64,000 nucleotides of DNA, from assembly GCF_000222765.1 (NCBI RefSeq), contig NZ_AFUE01000007.1, positions 171,218-235,217 of the forward strand. Reading direction: 5' to 3'. This document shows positions 16,770 through 26,011 of the stretch, in pieces. How positions within the stretch are numbered: the first letter of the stretch is position 1; each line of letters begins with the position of its first letter. Below the pieces are notes generated by a model. That model did not search any database, was not told where the DNA came from, and saw nothing but the letters and a program-made list of their open reading frames with translations. The translations under genes were made by a program, and so were the position numbers. The DNA is from Streptococcus cristatus ATCC 51100. GTDB lineage: Bacteria; Bacillota; Bacilli; Lactobacillales; Streptococcaceae.

Positions 16770-17192
16770 TTATTGACCAATCGCAAAGGTCAAGGTTCCG
16801 CTAGCTACAAGTTTTCCGTCAACTTCTGCCTTGGCCTCTACCACTGCAATGGTTCCGCGGCGCTTGACAAACTTAGCCGTCATAATCAGCTGGTCGCCTG
16901 GTACAACTTGCTTCTTGAACTTGACCTTGTCCATACCAGCATAGAAGACCAGCTTGCCCTTATTTTCTTCTTTAGACAATTCCAGCACACCAGCCGTTTG
17001 AGCCAAAGCTTCCATAATCAGGACACCTGGCATAACTGGATACTGAGGGAAATGTCCGTTAAAGAATGGCTCGTTGATCGTCACATTTTTCAAAGCGACA
17101 ATCTCATCTTCGCTGACTTCCAATACACGGTCCACCAACAACATAGGATAGCGGTGCGGAAGCGCCTCTTTTATTGCATTGATATCAATCAT
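16770..17192 (-). CDS. fabZ: 3-hydroxyacyl-ACP dehydratase FabZ
   Basis: A 140-residue hotdog-fold dehydratase. The catalytic pair is His47 in [12 protein letters not shown] and Glu61 in LIMEALAQ. It dehydrates 3-hydroxyacyl-ACP in each elongation round and supplies the trans-2 substrate on which FabK and FabM compete. Its start overlaps the accB stop by 4 bases. Confidence 0.97.
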   Translation of the reverse strand: MIDINAIKEALPHRYPMLLVDRVLEVSEDEIVALKNVTINEPFFNGHFPQYPVMPGVLIMEALAQTAGVLELSKEENKGKLVFYAGMDKVKFKKQVVPGDQLIMTAKFVKRRGTIAVVEAKAEVDGKLVASGTLTFAIGQ

Positions 17193-17686
17193 TTGATGCG
17201 TACCAGCCCTTTCCCAAACTCAACCATTTCTTCATTCTGAACCAGAATTTCTGTCACCAGACCATCTTTCGGTGCTGGCACTTCATTCATGACCTTCATG
17301 GCTTCAATAATCATCAGAGTTTGACCTTTTTTAACTTGGTCTCCTACACTGACAAAAGCTGGTTTATCTGGACCTGCAGCCAAGTAAGCCACACCAACCA
17401 AGGGACTTTCCACGACATCACCCTCAGCAGCTAGTGCCGGGGCCTCTGGAGCCACCTCAGGTGCTGCAGTTGGAGCTGCTTGGGAAACTGTCTCAGCTAC
17501 AGGTGCACTTGCTGGCTGCACAGGAGCTACAACAGGGGCTGCACTGACTGCTGGAGTTGCTGCGACTGCGGCAGAACTTTCATTCTTGCTGAAAGTCAAT
17601 TCATCACTTTGATTTTTATAAGAAAATTCACGCAGGCTTGATTGGTCGAACTGAGCCATCAAGTCTTTAATTTCATTGATATTCAT
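17189..17686 (-). CDS. accB: Biotin carboxyl carrier protein of acetyl-CoA carboxylase
   Basis: A 165-residue BCCP. A short N-terminal domain is followed by a Pro/Ala/Val-rich linker (about 38-88) and the biotinyl domain, with the biotin site in EAMKVMNE (Lys131). The start directly abuts the fabF stop. Confidence 0.97.
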   Translation of the reverse strand: MNINEIKDLMAQFDQSSLREFSYKNQSDELTFSKNESSAAVAATPAVSAAPVVAPVQPASAPVAETVSQAAPTAAPEVAPEAPALAAEGDVVESPLVGVAYLAAGPDKPAFVSVGDQVKKGQTLMIIEAMKVMNEVPAPKDGLVTEILVQNEEMVEFGKGLVRIK

Positions 17687-18919
17687 CTAGTCCTCCCAAC
17701 GCTTGAATGCCAGAACCGCATTGTGACCGCCAAAACCAAATGTATTGGAAATCGCATAAGGAATTTCTTGCTCCAAGCCTTGTCCATAAACGACGTTTGC
17801 TTCAATATAGTCTGACAATTCACTTGTTCCAGCTGTTTTTGGTACAAAGTTATGGCGCATTGCTTCGATTGTAGCGATTGCTTCTACCGCTCCTGCAGCC
17901 CCAAGCAAGTGTCCTGTGAATGACTTGGTTGAAGATACAGGTACTTCTTTACCAAGAACAGCTACGATAGCTCCACTTTCTCCTTTTTCATTAGCAGGAG
18001 TTGAAGTACCGTGGGCATTGACATAAGCCACTTGCTCTGGAGAAATCTCTGCCTCTTCCAATGCCAATTTAATAGCCTTAATCGCACCCTGACCTTCTGG
18101 ATGGGGTGAAGTCATATGATAAGCATCACAAGTATTTCCATAACCAACTACTTCAGCCAAGATAGTCGCTCCACGTTTTTCAGCGTGTTCCAGACTTTCA
18201 AGCACCAACATACCAGATCCTTCTCCCATCACAAAGCCATTACGGTCTTTATCAAATGGAATAGAAGCACGGCTAGGATCTTCTGTCGTAGAAAGAGCTG
18301 TCAGAGCTTGGAAACCAGCAATGGCAAATGGAGTGATAGAAGCTTCTGATCCTCCAACTAGCATGACATCTTGGAAACCAAACTTGATAGAGCGGAAGGC
18401 ATCGCCAATCGCATCATTTGATGAGGCACAAGCTGTATTGATTGATTTACAAATCCCGTTTGCTCCGAAGCGCATAGCCACATTTCCTGAAGCCATATTG
18501 GGCAAAGCTTTTGGCAAGGTCATTGGCTTAACGCGTTTTGGACCTTTTTCATGCAAACGGATAACTTGATCTTCGATTTCCTTGATACCACCGATACCAG
18601 AAGCAACGATGACACCAAAGCGGTCTTTATCGATTGCTTCTACATCAAGATTCGCATTTGTTACCGCTTCTTGAGCTGCATACAAGGCATACAAAGAATA
18701 GTTGTCAAAACGATTGGTATCTTTCTTGATAAAGTATTTATCAAATGGAAAGTCTTGGACTTCAGCCGCATTATGAACAGCAAAATCGTTGTGATCAAAC
18801 TTGGTGATGGGACCAATTCCAATCTTACCTTCTTTTAAACTATTCCAAAATTCTTCTGGTGTATTTCCGATGGGAGAGGTTAAGCCATAACCTGTTACAA
18901 CAACTCGATTTAGTTTCAT
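17687..18919 (-). CDS. fabF: 3-oxoacyl-ACP synthase II
   Basis: A 410-residue elongating condensing enzyme. The active-site cysteine is Cys164 in NTACASSNDA. The two histidines are in NAHGTSTPANE and TGHLLGAAGAVEA. It performs the Claisen condensation of malonyl-ACP with acyl-ACP. Confidence 0.97.
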   Translation of the reverse strand: MKLNRVVVTGYGLTSPIGNTPEEFWNSLKEGKIGIGPITKFDHNDFAVHNAAEVQDFPFDKYFIKKDTNRFDNYSLYALYAAQEAVTNANLDVEAIDKDRFGVIVASGIGGIKEIEDQVIRLHEKGPKRVKPMTLPKALPNMASGNVAMRFGANGICKSINTACASSNDAIGDAFRSIKFGFQDVMLVGGSEASITPFAIAGFQALTALSTTEDPSRASIPFDKDRNGFVMGEGSGMLVLESLEHAEKRGATILAEVVGYGNTCDAYHMTSPHPEGQGAIKAIKLALEEAEISPEQVAYVNAHGTSTPANEKGESGAIVAVLGKEVPVSSTKSFTGHLLGAAGAVEAIATIEAMRHNFVPKTAGTSELSDYIEANVVYGQGLEQEIPYAISNTFGFGGHNAVLAFKRWED

Positions 18920-18971
18920 AGTGAACTCCTTTATGATAATTGGTGAACTGTCAAATCCAAATGCATTGCAC

Positions 18972-19706
18972 TTACTGCATGGTCAGCCCGCCATCAATCG
19001 CGATGACCTGACCAGTAAGATATTCCTGTTCTGCTAAGAACAAAGCAACATCAGCCACTTCTTCGGTATTGCCGAACCGTTTCATTGGGATTTGAGCCAG
19101 AGAAGCTTCTTTGATTTTTTCAGAAAGCCCGTCTGTCATATCCGATTCGATAAAGCCTGGGGCAATCACATTGACACGGATATTGCGCCCAGCTACCTCA
19201 CGAGCAACCGACTTAGAAAATCCAATCAATCCAGCTTTAGACGCTGCATAGTTGGCCTGACCGACATTACCAGTCAAACCGACAACACTTGATAGGTTGA
19301 TGATTGCTCCCTGACGAGCCTTGGTCATTGGTTTCAAGACAGCTTGGGTCATATTGAAGGCTCCAGTCAGATTGACCTTCAGCACTTGCTCGAAGTCTTC
19401 CTCTGTCATCTTGAGCATAATCTTATCACGGGTAATTCCAGCATTGTTGACCAAGACATCTACAGAACCTAAAGCCGCAATCGCCTCCTCAACCATTCGC
19501 TTGGCATCAGCGCCATCAGATACATCGCCTGAAATAACCACGACCTTGATCGGATAACCAGCAAACTCAGCTAAAACTTGGTCTGAAATTTGACCGCGAC
19601 CGTTCAAGATAATATTGGCACCTGCACTTGCAAACTTATGGGCAATAGCCAGACCAATCCCACGGCTAGAGCCAGTAATAAAAACATTTTTATTCTTTAA
19701 TTCCAT
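18972..19706 (-). CDS. fabG: 3-oxoacyl-ACP reductase FabG
   Basis: A 244-residue short-chain dehydrogenase. It has the nucleotide motif TGSSRGIG (11-18), NNAG (87-90), the Ser near 139-140 and Tyr153-x3-Lys157 in NYAASKAG. It reduces the 3-keto group with NADPH in each cycle. Confidence 0.97.
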   Translation of the reverse strand: MELKNKNVFITGSSRGIGLAIAHKFASAGANIILNGRGQISDQVLAEFAGYPIKVVVISGDVSDGADAKRMVEEAIAALGSVDVLVNNAGITRDKIMLKMTEEDFEQVLKVNLTGAFNMTQAVLKPMTKARQGAIINLSSVVGLTGNVGQANYAASKAGLIGFSKSVAREVAGRNIRVNVIAPGFIESDMTDGLSEKIKEASLAQIPMKRFGNTEEVADVALFLAEQEYLTGQVIAIDGGLTMQ

Positions 19707-19718
19707 TGGTATTCCCCA

Positions 19719-20639
19719 TTATTTTTCCAGTAGGGCTGTCAAAGTCTCCACACTTTCAACATGATAAACAACTGCTGATTTATCAATTTTTTTCAGAAAG
19801 CCAGACAATATTTTCCCTGGACCAATCTCGATAAACTCTGTCACACCAGCTTCCTGCATTTTAGCGATACTATCGTAGAAACGAACTGGCTCCATGACCT
19901 GACGAGTTAACAATTCCTTAATTCTGCCAGTTTCCATGATATCCGCCTCTGTATTGCCCACTAGCGGAAGCTGAAAATCAGCAAATTCTGTTTCAGCCAA
20001 AACCTGGGCTAATTGCTCACTGGCTGGTTTTAAGAGTGCTGTATGGAAAGGACCTGAAACATTCAGCGGAATCAAGCGCTTCACACCTGCTTCTCTGAGG
20101 AGTTCCACTGCTTTATCCACCGCTGCCACATCTCCCCCAATGACGATTTGACCTGGAGTATTATAGTTAGCAGGAGAGACCACTCCTAGCTGACTGGCTG
20201 TCTGGCAGGCTTCTTCAATAAGACCTACGTCCGCATTTAGCACCGCAACCATCTTTCCAGAACCAGCAGGAGCTGCTTCCTCCATGAAAGCTCCGCGTTT
20301 AGCGACTAGAGCTACCGCTGTTTTGAAGTCCAGCGCACCAGCAGCTACCAAGGCAGAGTATTCGCCTAGAGAGAGGCCAACCACCATATCAGGCTGGATT
20401 CCTTTTTCAGTCAACAAGCGATAAATAGCAAGAGAAGTTGTCAAAATTGCTGGTTGAGTATAGCGAGTTTGGTTGAGTTTTTCTTCATCTTGGTCAATCA
20501 ATGCCCGAACATCATAGCCCAGAACTTGACTCGCTTCCTCAAAAGTCGCCTTAACCACATCATACTGCTCATAGAGGTCACGAGCCATTCCCAGATATTG
20601 GGCTCCCTGACCAGCAAATAGAAAGGCTGTCTTAGTCAT
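19719..20639 (-). CDS. fabD: Malonyl-CoA-ACP transacylase
   Basis: A 306-residue MCAT with the nucleophile Ser90 in GLSLGEYSAL, the GQGAQ loop at 10-14 and the partner histidine in SGPFHTALL near 199. It loads malonate onto ACP. It overlaps the fabK end by 8 bases. Confidence 0.97.
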   Translation of the reverse strand: MTKTAFLFAGQGAQYLGMARDLYEQYDVVKATFEEASQVLGYDVRALIDQDEEKLNQTRYTQPAILTTSLAIYRLLTEKGIQPDMVVGLSLGEYSALVAAGALDFKTAVALVAKRGAFMEEAAPAGSGKMVAVLNADVGLIEEACQTASQLGVVSPANYNTPGQIVIGGDVAAVDKAVELLREAGVKRLIPLNVSGPFHTALLKPASEQLAQVLAETEFADFQLPLVGNTEADIMETGRIKELLTRQVMEPVRFYDSIAKMQEAGVTEFIEIGPGKILSGFLKKIDKSAVVYHVESVETLTALLEK

Positions 20640-21606
20640 TTCTAGTTACTCCTGCCCAACGTTTTGCTTCTTGCTGAATCTTCTCAGCAGCGCCATAATA
20701 GATATCCTTGAGGATTTCTTCGACTGTTTCTTCCTTGCTGACCAAGCCGGCAATCTGACCGGACATGACGGATCCGTTTTCCACATCGCCACGGACAACT
20801 GCATTGGCCAAGGCACCAGCACCCAGATTTTCAAAAACAGTCAAGTCTGGATTTTCTTGCTTGAAGGCTTCTTTTTCAGCCTTTTCAAAATCGCGAGTCA
20901 GCTTATTCTTGAGCGCACGAACCGCATGACCGAAGTGTTGAGCAGAAATTGTCGTATCAATATCACGAGCTTTCAAAATCATATCTTTATAATTTTGATG
21001 GGCATTGGATTCCTTAGCTACAACGAAGCGTGTTCCGACCTGAACCGCTTCTGCTCCTAACATAAAGCCAGCTGCAGCACCAGATCCATCCGCAATACCA
21101 CCAGCCGCAATAACTGGAATGTTAACTGCTTCTACAACCTGACGAACCAAGGTCATGGTTGTTAACTTACCGATGTGACCACCGGCTTCCATCCCTTCAG
21201 CAATGACGGCATCCGCTCCTATTTTTTCCATCCGTTTAGCCAAAGCCACACTTGGTACAACAGGAATCACAGTAATACCTGCTTCGTGGAAACGAGCCAT
21301 GTACTTGCTTGGATTGCCCGCACCAGTCGTCACCACTTTTACACCCTCTTCGATCACCAAATCCACGATGTCATCTACAAAAGGCGACAAAAGCATGATA
21401 TTGACACCAAAAGGACGATCCGTCAAAGACTTAATCTTGTCAATATTAGCTTTCACCACTTCCTTAGGAGCATTTCCGCCACCGATGATCCCAAGACCAC
21501 CAGCTTTTGAAACAGCACCAGCCAAGTCACCATCTGCGACCCAGGCCATACCACCTTGGAAAATAGGATATTTAATATCTAATAATTCTGTAATTCGTGT
21601 TTGCAT
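20632..21606 (-). CDS. fabK: Enoyl-ACP reductase II (FMN-dependent)
   Basis: A 324-residue FabK of the nitronate-monooxygenase fold. Markers are PIFQGGMAWVADG near 14, GAGNPS near 96, EGMEAGGHIG near 137 and the FMN phosphate loop AAGGIADG...GAEAVQVGTRF near 170-195. It replaces FabI in streptococci and carries out the last reduction of the cycle. A FabT-type palindrome lies upstream (21675-21687), so this gene may have its own promoter. Confidence 0.97.
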   Translation of the reverse strand: MQTRITELLDIKYPIFQGGMAWVADGDLAGAVSKAGGLGIIGGGNAPKEVVKANIDKIKSLTDRPFGVNIMLLSPFVDDIVDLVIEEGVKVVTTGAGNPSKYMARFHEAGITVIPVVPSVALAKRMEKIGADAVIAEGMEAGGHIGKLTTMTLVRQVVEAVNIPVIAAGGIADGSGAAAGFMLGAEAVQVGTRFVVAKESNAHQNYKDMILKARDIDTTISAQHFGHAVRALKNKLTRDFEKAEKEAFKQENPDLTVFENLGAGALANAVVRGDVENGSVMSGQIAGLVSKEETVEEILKDIYYGAAEKIQQEAKRWAGVTRND

Positions 21607-21674
21607 AATACCTTCCTCTAATCATTGCTTAAGTAATAGCTCGAGCCCAAACCGCTAGATAGCAGCCTTTTTAC

Positions 21675-21687
21675 TTTGAAATTCAAA
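21675..21687. promoter_or_regulatory. FabT-type box upstream of fabK
   Basis: TTTGAAATTCAAA, a perfect palindrome with TTTGA/TCAAA arms. It lies between acpP and fabK and overlaps a plausible -35; an extended -10 (TGCTATCT, minus strand) lies just downstream. Confidence 0.7.
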
Positions 21688-21702
21688 CTATTACCTAAAC
21701 AA

Positions 21703-21726
21703 GAGAGAATATCTTGCGATACTCTC
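21703..21726 (-). terminator. Hairpin between acpP and fabK
   Basis: GAGAGTATC / GATATTCTC stem with a GCAA loop on the minus strand, followed only by TTGTTTAG. It may act as a partial terminator or a processing site that lets acpP exceed the rest of the operon. Confidence 0.5.
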
Positions 21727-21735
21727 AAATCTTTA

Positions 21736-21960
21736 TTATTTTGTTTTTTCTTCTACGTAGGCAACCAAGTCACCAACTGTTTTCAAGCCTTCTTCAGTCT
21801 CAATTTGGATGTCAAATGCATCTTCGATTTCTGAAATTACTTGGAACAAATCCAATGAATCCGCTTCAAGATCATCGAAAGTTGACTCAAGTGTAACTTC
21901 TGATGGCTCTTTACCAAGTTCCTCAACGATAATTTCTTGTACTTTTTCAAATACTGCCAT
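21736..21960 (-). CDS. acpP: Acyl carrier protein
   Basis: A 74-residue acidic ACP. The 4'-phosphopantetheine site is Ser35 in ADSLDLFQ. This form has DSLDLF where many ACPs have DSLDTV, as is common for streptococcal ACP. It sits between fabH and fabK. A GGAGTC Shine-Dalgarno precedes the ATG. Confidence 0.96.
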   Translation of the reverse strand: MAVFEKVQEIIVEELGKEPSEVTLESTFDDLEADSLDLFQVISEIEDAFDIQIETEEGLKTVGDLVAYVEEKTK

Positions 21961-22014
21961 GGATAGACTCCTTTAAAAAATATATTTTTTATCTATGTGT
22001 TTCCACATGATTAA

Positions 22015-22989
22015 CTAAATTGTAACAATAAGCGTGCCCCATGTCAAACCTCCACCGAAACCTGACAATAAAATAGTCTGATCTCCGTTCAGCTTAATCA
22101 AGTCCTGTTGGACACACTCAGATAATAAAATCGGGATACTAGCTGCACTAGTATTGCCATATTCCATCATATTAGCAGGTAGTTTTTCCCGAGAAACTCC
22201 TAGTTTCTTCGCCATTTTATCTAAAATTCGGATATTGGCCTGATGCAAGAGCAAATAATCAAGCTCATCCACTGAAAATGGACTCTCTTCAATGGTATTT
22301 TTGATAGACTGTGCCACATCACGAATAGCGAAATCAAAGATTGCTCGGCCTTCCATTTTCAAATAGCGATCATCAACTTGCTTTTCCGAAAATGGAGAGG
22401 ACAAACCAAGTCCACCACAAGTCAAACTCTGACCTCTCAAGCCATCAGTAAACTGGCTTTCAGCCCAAAAATGCTGCTTTTCTGCTGATTCAAGCAAGAC
22501 TCCTCCAGCCCCATCACCAAATAAGACTGACGTCGCACGATCCGACCAATCAACGACCTTCGATAGCGTTTCGCTACCGATGACCAAACCTCTTTGATAG
22601 CGACCAGAAGAAATGAACTTTTCTCCAGTTGATAAGGCAAAGATGAAGCCACTGCAAGCTGCCGTCAAGTCAAAAGCAAAAGCCTTGGTAGCTCCAATAT
22701 TGGCCTGCACTCTAGCTGCAGTTGACGGCATCATAGAATCTGGAGTGATCGTCGCAATAATGATAAAATCAAGCTGATCAGCAGACAGTTGAGCCTGTTC
22801 TAGCAATTGCTCAGCAACCTTTGTAGCTAAATCGCTTGTTGACTCAGTTCGAGATAAATGTCGCTGTTTGATACCTGTTCGACTTGAGATCCATTCATCA
22901 CTTGTATCCATCATCTTGGCCAGATCATCATTTGTGACAACCTGCTCTGGAGCATAATGAGCTACTTGAGTAATTCTTACATAGTTCAT
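22015..22989 (-). CDS. fabH: 3-oxoacyl-ACP synthase III
   Basis: A 324-residue initiating condensing enzyme. The catalytic triad is Cys112 (AACSG), the His of LLLHQANIR near 250 and the Asn of [10 protein letters not shown] near 280. It condenses acetyl- or branched acyl-CoA with malonyl-ACP. It overlaps fabT by one base. Confidence 0.97.
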   Translation of the reverse strand: MNYVRITQVAHYAPEQVVTNDDLAKMMDTSDEWISSRTGIKQRHLSRTESTSDLATKVAEQLLEQAQLSADQLDFIIIATITPDSMMPSTAARVQANIGATKAFAFDLTAACSGFIFALSTGEKFISSGRYQRGLVIGSETLSKVVDWSDRATSVLFGDGAGGVLLESAEKQHFWAESQFTDGLRGQSLTCGGLGLSSPFSEKQVDDRYLKMEGRAIFDFAIRDVAQSIKNTIEESPFSVDELDYLLLHQANIRILDKMAKKLGVSREKLPANMMEYGNTSAASIPILLSECVQQDLIKLNGDQTILLSGFGGGLTWGTLIVTI

Positions 22990-23423
22990 TATTTCAGCTC
23001 CTCTAAAAAATTATACAAGTTCTGCAAACCTTTTTGCATTGCATTTTTTTCTTCTGGGGACATTCCTTCCACTACTTGCATGACCATGCGATTGTGGAAT
23101 CGTTTATGAAGGCGATACAAGAGCCTCCCCTTCTTAGTCAAACTCAGATGAACTACACGACGGTCAATGGATGAACGGCGACGCTCGATATACCCTTTAC
23201 GCTCCAAGTTATTCAAGCTGGTTGTGACAGTCCCCAAAGTGACTAACAATTCCTTTGAAATATCGCTTGGAGTCGCATTAGGCATGGTACCAATAACATC
23301 AATAGTGTGCATTTCTTTAATCGAGACGTCTTTAAATTGACTGCCTCGGAGGCTGGACTCTTCAATAACCAAAACATTATTAAAAATAGATGTTAAATAA
23401 TCATTGACTAATTGATAATTCAA
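22989..23423 (-). CDS. fabT: MarR-family repressor of fatty acid synthesis FabT
   Basis: A 144-residue winged-helix MarR regulator. The HTH region (about 52-95) contains [24 protein letters not shown] and the wing [16 protein letters not shown] (each part of the same domain). FabT represses FASII genes when bound to long-chain acyl-ACP. Its own promoter carries one FabT box at the start site and another upstream, so autoregulation is expected. Confidence 0.95.
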   Translation of the reverse strand: MNYQLVNDYLTSIFNNVLVIEESSLRGSQFKDVSIKEMHTIDVIGTMPNATPSDISKELLVTLGTVTTSLNNLERKGYIERRRSSIDRRVVHLSLTKKGRLLYRLHKRFHNRMVMQVVEGMSPEEKNAMQKGLQNLYNFLEELK

Positions 23424-23446
23424 ACCAACACCTCCTTCATAAATAC

Positions 23447-23459
23447 TTTGACATTCAAA
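23447..23459. promoter_or_regulatory. FabT box at the fabT start site
   Basis: TTTGACATTCAAA, overlapping the downstream edge of the fabT -10. Repressor bound here would block initiation. Confidence 0.75.
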
Positions 23460-23487
23460 TTTTATCAGATCTCAAAATAATTTGCAA
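23459..23487 (-). promoter_or_regulatory. fabT promoter
   Basis: TTGCAA (23482-23487), a 17-bp spacer and TAAAAT (23459-23464) on the minus strand. Confidence 0.7.
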
Positions 23488-23504
23488 GTCCTTTTGAAAA
23501 TTTA

Positions 23505-23517
23505 TTTGATTTTCAAA
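23505..23517. promoter_or_regulatory. Second FabT-type box between fabM and fabT
   Basis: TTTGATTTTCAAA, with perfect TTTGA/TCAAA arms, lies 18 bp upstream of the fabT -35. Its distance from the first box (58 bp centre to centre) could allow cooperative binding. Confidence 0.65.
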
Positions 23518-23540
23518 CAATTTTCTTATCTTGCAAATCG

Positions 23541-24332
23541 TTACTTACCTGTAAATTGTGGACGACGCTTCTCAGTATAAGCTTGGACACCTTCTTTGAA
23601 GTCCTCAGTGAAAGCAAGAGACTTCTGTAAAGATAACTCCAACTCCGCATATTCTTTCCAACCGCTGAACAGGCTCTTCCAGACCATTTCTTTCATAGCT
23701 CTGTAAGAATTCAGCGAACCGCGTTTTAGCTTCTTCAGCAACTGTTCCGTTGTTTTTTCTAGCTTCTCTGCTTCACAGACCTTATAGAGCAAACCATAAT
23801 CCAGAGCCTTCTCAGCAGTCAAGGCCTCTCCCGTCATGACCAAATGAGTCGCCCGAGTCACACCAATTGCCCGAGTCAGAAGATAAAGCCCGCCGGCATC
23901 TGGCGCTAAGCCCACTCCCACAAAAGCTTGAATGAAGCGAGATTTTTCTGTCGCAATACAGAAATCTGCAGCCACGACCATATTGGCAGCTGCACCAGCA
24001 ACAGGGCCATCCACACTCATGATAACTGGCTTGGGTAGCCGTTTCATGGCAAAAGAAATGTCATTGACCAGCTCTGCAATTTTTACCAAGGATTGAATAT
24101 CGTCAGCACTGACAGCTCTTTGCATCTCAGCTAGGTCGCCACCGACAGAAAATACCTTCCCATTGGCATTGATCACTAGAAACTTCACTGCCTCATCATT
24201 TGCGGCCAGCTCAATCGCTTCTAAAATCTCCTCACACATAAAGATATTGAAACCATTTGAAACTTCAGGACGATTGAAGGTAATAGTTGCCACTTCATCA
24301 ACTACCTTATAAAGAATACCATTAAAAGTCAT
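23541..24332 (-). CDS. fabM: Trans-2-decenoyl-ACP isomerase FabM
   Basis: A 263-residue crotonase-fold protein. In streptococci FabM isomerises trans-2- to cis-3-decenoyl-ACP and so starts unsaturated fatty acid synthesis. Crotonase features are SVGGDLAEM near 63, the oxyanion loop [17 protein letters not shown] near 107 and [12 protein letters not shown] near 142. The location at the head of the fab cluster fits FabM better than a generic enoyl-CoA hydratase. A perfect FabT palindrome lies in its promoter region. Confidence 0.92.
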   Translation of the reverse strand: MTFNGILYKVVDEVATITFNRPEVSNGFNIFMCEEILEAIELAANDEAVKFLVINANGKVFSVGGDLAEMQRAVSADDIQSLVKIAELVNDISFAMKRLPKPVIMSVDGPVAGAAANMVVAADFCIATEKSRFIQAFVGVGLAPDAGGLYLLTRAIGVTRATHLVMTGEALTAEKALDYGLLYKVCEAEKLEKTTEQLLKKLKRGSLNSYRAMKEMVWKSLFSGWKEYAELELSLQKSLAFTEDFKEGVQAYTEKRRPQFTGK

Positions 24333-24385
24333 TCTAACTCCATTCCAGACTGGGTAATTACAGTCGTTTTATTTCATAATTAAAT

Positions 24386-24402
24386 AATTTGATAGTCAAA
24401 TT
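24386..24402. promoter_or_regulatory. FabT box upstream of fabM
   Basis: AATTTGATAGTCAAATT, with perfect 7-bp arms. It lies just downstream of an extended -10 (TGCTAGAAT, minus strand, -10 at 24409-24414), where a repressor would cover the start site. Confidence 0.8.
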
Positions 24403-24520
24403 ACATTTATTCTAGCATAAAAGATGTCAGAAAGAAAACAAAAACTGGAAAATTTGATTTCATATTCGTTTTTTGCTTATTTTTGCAACAAATTTACATA
24501 AAGCAGTACTTCTGATAGAT

Positions 24521-24549
24521 TTGCAAAATTTTCAGAATTTTGTTATAAT
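24521..24549 (+). promoter_or_regulatory. Aspartate kinase promoter with CodY-like box
   Basis: TTGCAA (24521-24526), a 17-bp spacer and TATAAT (24544-24549). The spacer contains AATTTTCAGAATTTT (24527-24541), 13 of 15 matches to the CodY consensus AATTTTCWGAAAATT. Confidence 0.75.
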
Positions 24550-24577
24550 TTTTCCTAAATCATGTTTAGGAGTTTCT

Positions 24578-25945
24578 ATGAAAGTTGTAAAATTTGGCGG
24601 AAGTTCACTCGCTTCTGCTTCACAATTAGAAAAAGTCTTACATATTGTAAAGTCTGATGCTGAGCGTCGCTTCGTTGTCGTTTCTGCACCAGGAAAAAGA
24701 GATGACCAGGATACAAAAGTCACCGATGCCCTGATTAAGTATTATCGCCAGTACATTGCAGGAAATGATGTCTCCAAGGAGCAAAATTGGATTATTAAAC
24801 GCTACTCCGATATGGTCTCTGAGCTAGGTCTAAAATCTGCAATTATTGAAAAAATTTCTAAGAGCATCATCTCCCTAGCTACTCTGCCAATTGAAAGCAA
24901 TGAATTTCTTTACGATACTTTCCTAGCAGCTGGTGAAAACAACAATGCTAAGCTCATCGCAGCTTACTTTAACCACAATGGCATTCCGGCTCGCTACGTC
25001 CATCCTAGAGAAGCTGGACTAGTGGTTTCAAGCGAACCAGGAAATGCTCGGATCCTTCCTTCAAGCTATGATAAATTGGAAGAACTAATTCATTCCGATG
25101 AAGTCCTTGTCATCCCTGGCTTCTTTGGTGTCACTCAAGATGGACAGATCTGTACTTTTTCTCGTGGCGGGTCGGATATTACAGGATCAATTATTGCAGC
25201 TGGTGTCAAAGCTGATGTCTATGAGAACTTCACTGATGTAGACGGCATCTTTGCTGCCCACCCTGGGATTATTCATAAGCCACGTTCCATCGCCGAGCTT
25301 ACTTACCGTGAAATGCGAGAATTAGCCTATGCAGGTTTTACCGTCCTTCACGATGAAGCTCTGCTTCCAGCCTATCGCGGAAAAATTCCACTCGTTATAA
25401 AAAATACCAACAATCCAGAGCACCCTGGTACTCGCATTGTCCATAAACATAGCGAAGATCATCCTCCTGTTGTAGGAATCGCTGGTGATTCTGGCTTCGT
25501 AAGTATTAACATGTCCAAGTATCTCATGAACCGAGAAGTTGGATTTGGCCGAAAGGCGCTTCAGATTTTGGAAGATTTAAATATCGGTTGGGAGCATATG
25601 CCAACAGGAATCGATGATCTTTCCATCATTCTTCGTGAACGTGAATTAACTCCAATCAAAGAAGAAGAGATTCTACGCCAGCTTGTACAAAAAGCAGAAG
25701 TAGACTACGCTGAGATTGAGCATGATCTTTCTATCATCATGATTGTCGGCGAAAAAATGAAAAGTCATATCGGGGTGACGGCTACTGCGACTAGAGCTCT
25801 TTCTGACAACAAAATCAATATCCAAATGATGTCGCAAGGTTCCAGTGAAGTTTCTATCATGTTTGTTGTCAATAAAAACCAAGAAAAAGAAGCCATCCGT
25901 GCTTTATATAAAGCATTCTTTGGCAGCTCAGAAAGCAATGAATAA
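24578..25945 (+). CDS. Aspartate kinase
   Basis: A 455-residue aspartokinase that phosphorylates aspartate as the first step toward Lys, Thr, Met and cell-wall diaminoacids. I start at 24578 (MKVVKFGGSSLA), with TAGGAG upstream, not at the upstream TTG/ATG frame extension. The kinase domain has KFGGSS, SRGGSDITGS near 216 and YENFTDVDG near 238. Two ACT domains follow (about 305-455), so feedback regulation is expected. A CodY-like box overlaps its promoter. The hairpin CCTAAA/TTTAGG (24554-24570) precedes the start. Confidence 0.95.
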   Translation: MKVVKFGGSSLASASQLEKVLHIVKSDAERRFVVVSAPGKRDDQDTKVTDALIKYYRQYIAGNDVSKEQNWIIKRYSDMVSELGLKSAIIEKISKSIISLATLPIESNEFLYDTFLAAGENNNAKLIAAYFNHNGIPARYVHPREAGLVVSSEPGNARILPSSYDKLEELIHSDEVLVIPGFFGVTQDGQICTFSRGGSDITGSIIAAGVKADVYENFTDVDGIFAAHPGIIHKPRSIAELTYREMRELAYAGFTVLHDEALLPAYRGKIPLVIKNTNNPEHPGTRIVHKHSEDHPPVVGIAGDSGFVSINMSKYLMNREVGFGRKALQILEDLNIGWEHMPTGIDDLSIILRERELTPIKEEEILRQLVQKAEVDYAEIEHDLSIIMIVGEKMKSHIGVTATATRALSDNKINIQMMSQGSSEVSIMFVVNKNQEKEAIRALYKAFFGSSESNE

Positions 25946-25964
25946 ACCGAATAAGTAAACAACA

Positions 25965-25994
25965 AAGACCTAGCTCTATGTGGAGCCAGGTCTT
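25965..25994. terminator. Bidirectional terminator between aspartate kinase and the DMT exporter
   Basis: AAGACCTAGCTC / GGAGCCAGGTCTT with one mismatch and a TATGT loop, T-rich on the + side. It serves convergent genes. Confidence 0.85.
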
Positions 25995-26011
25995 TCCTTA
26001 TTCTTTCTTGC

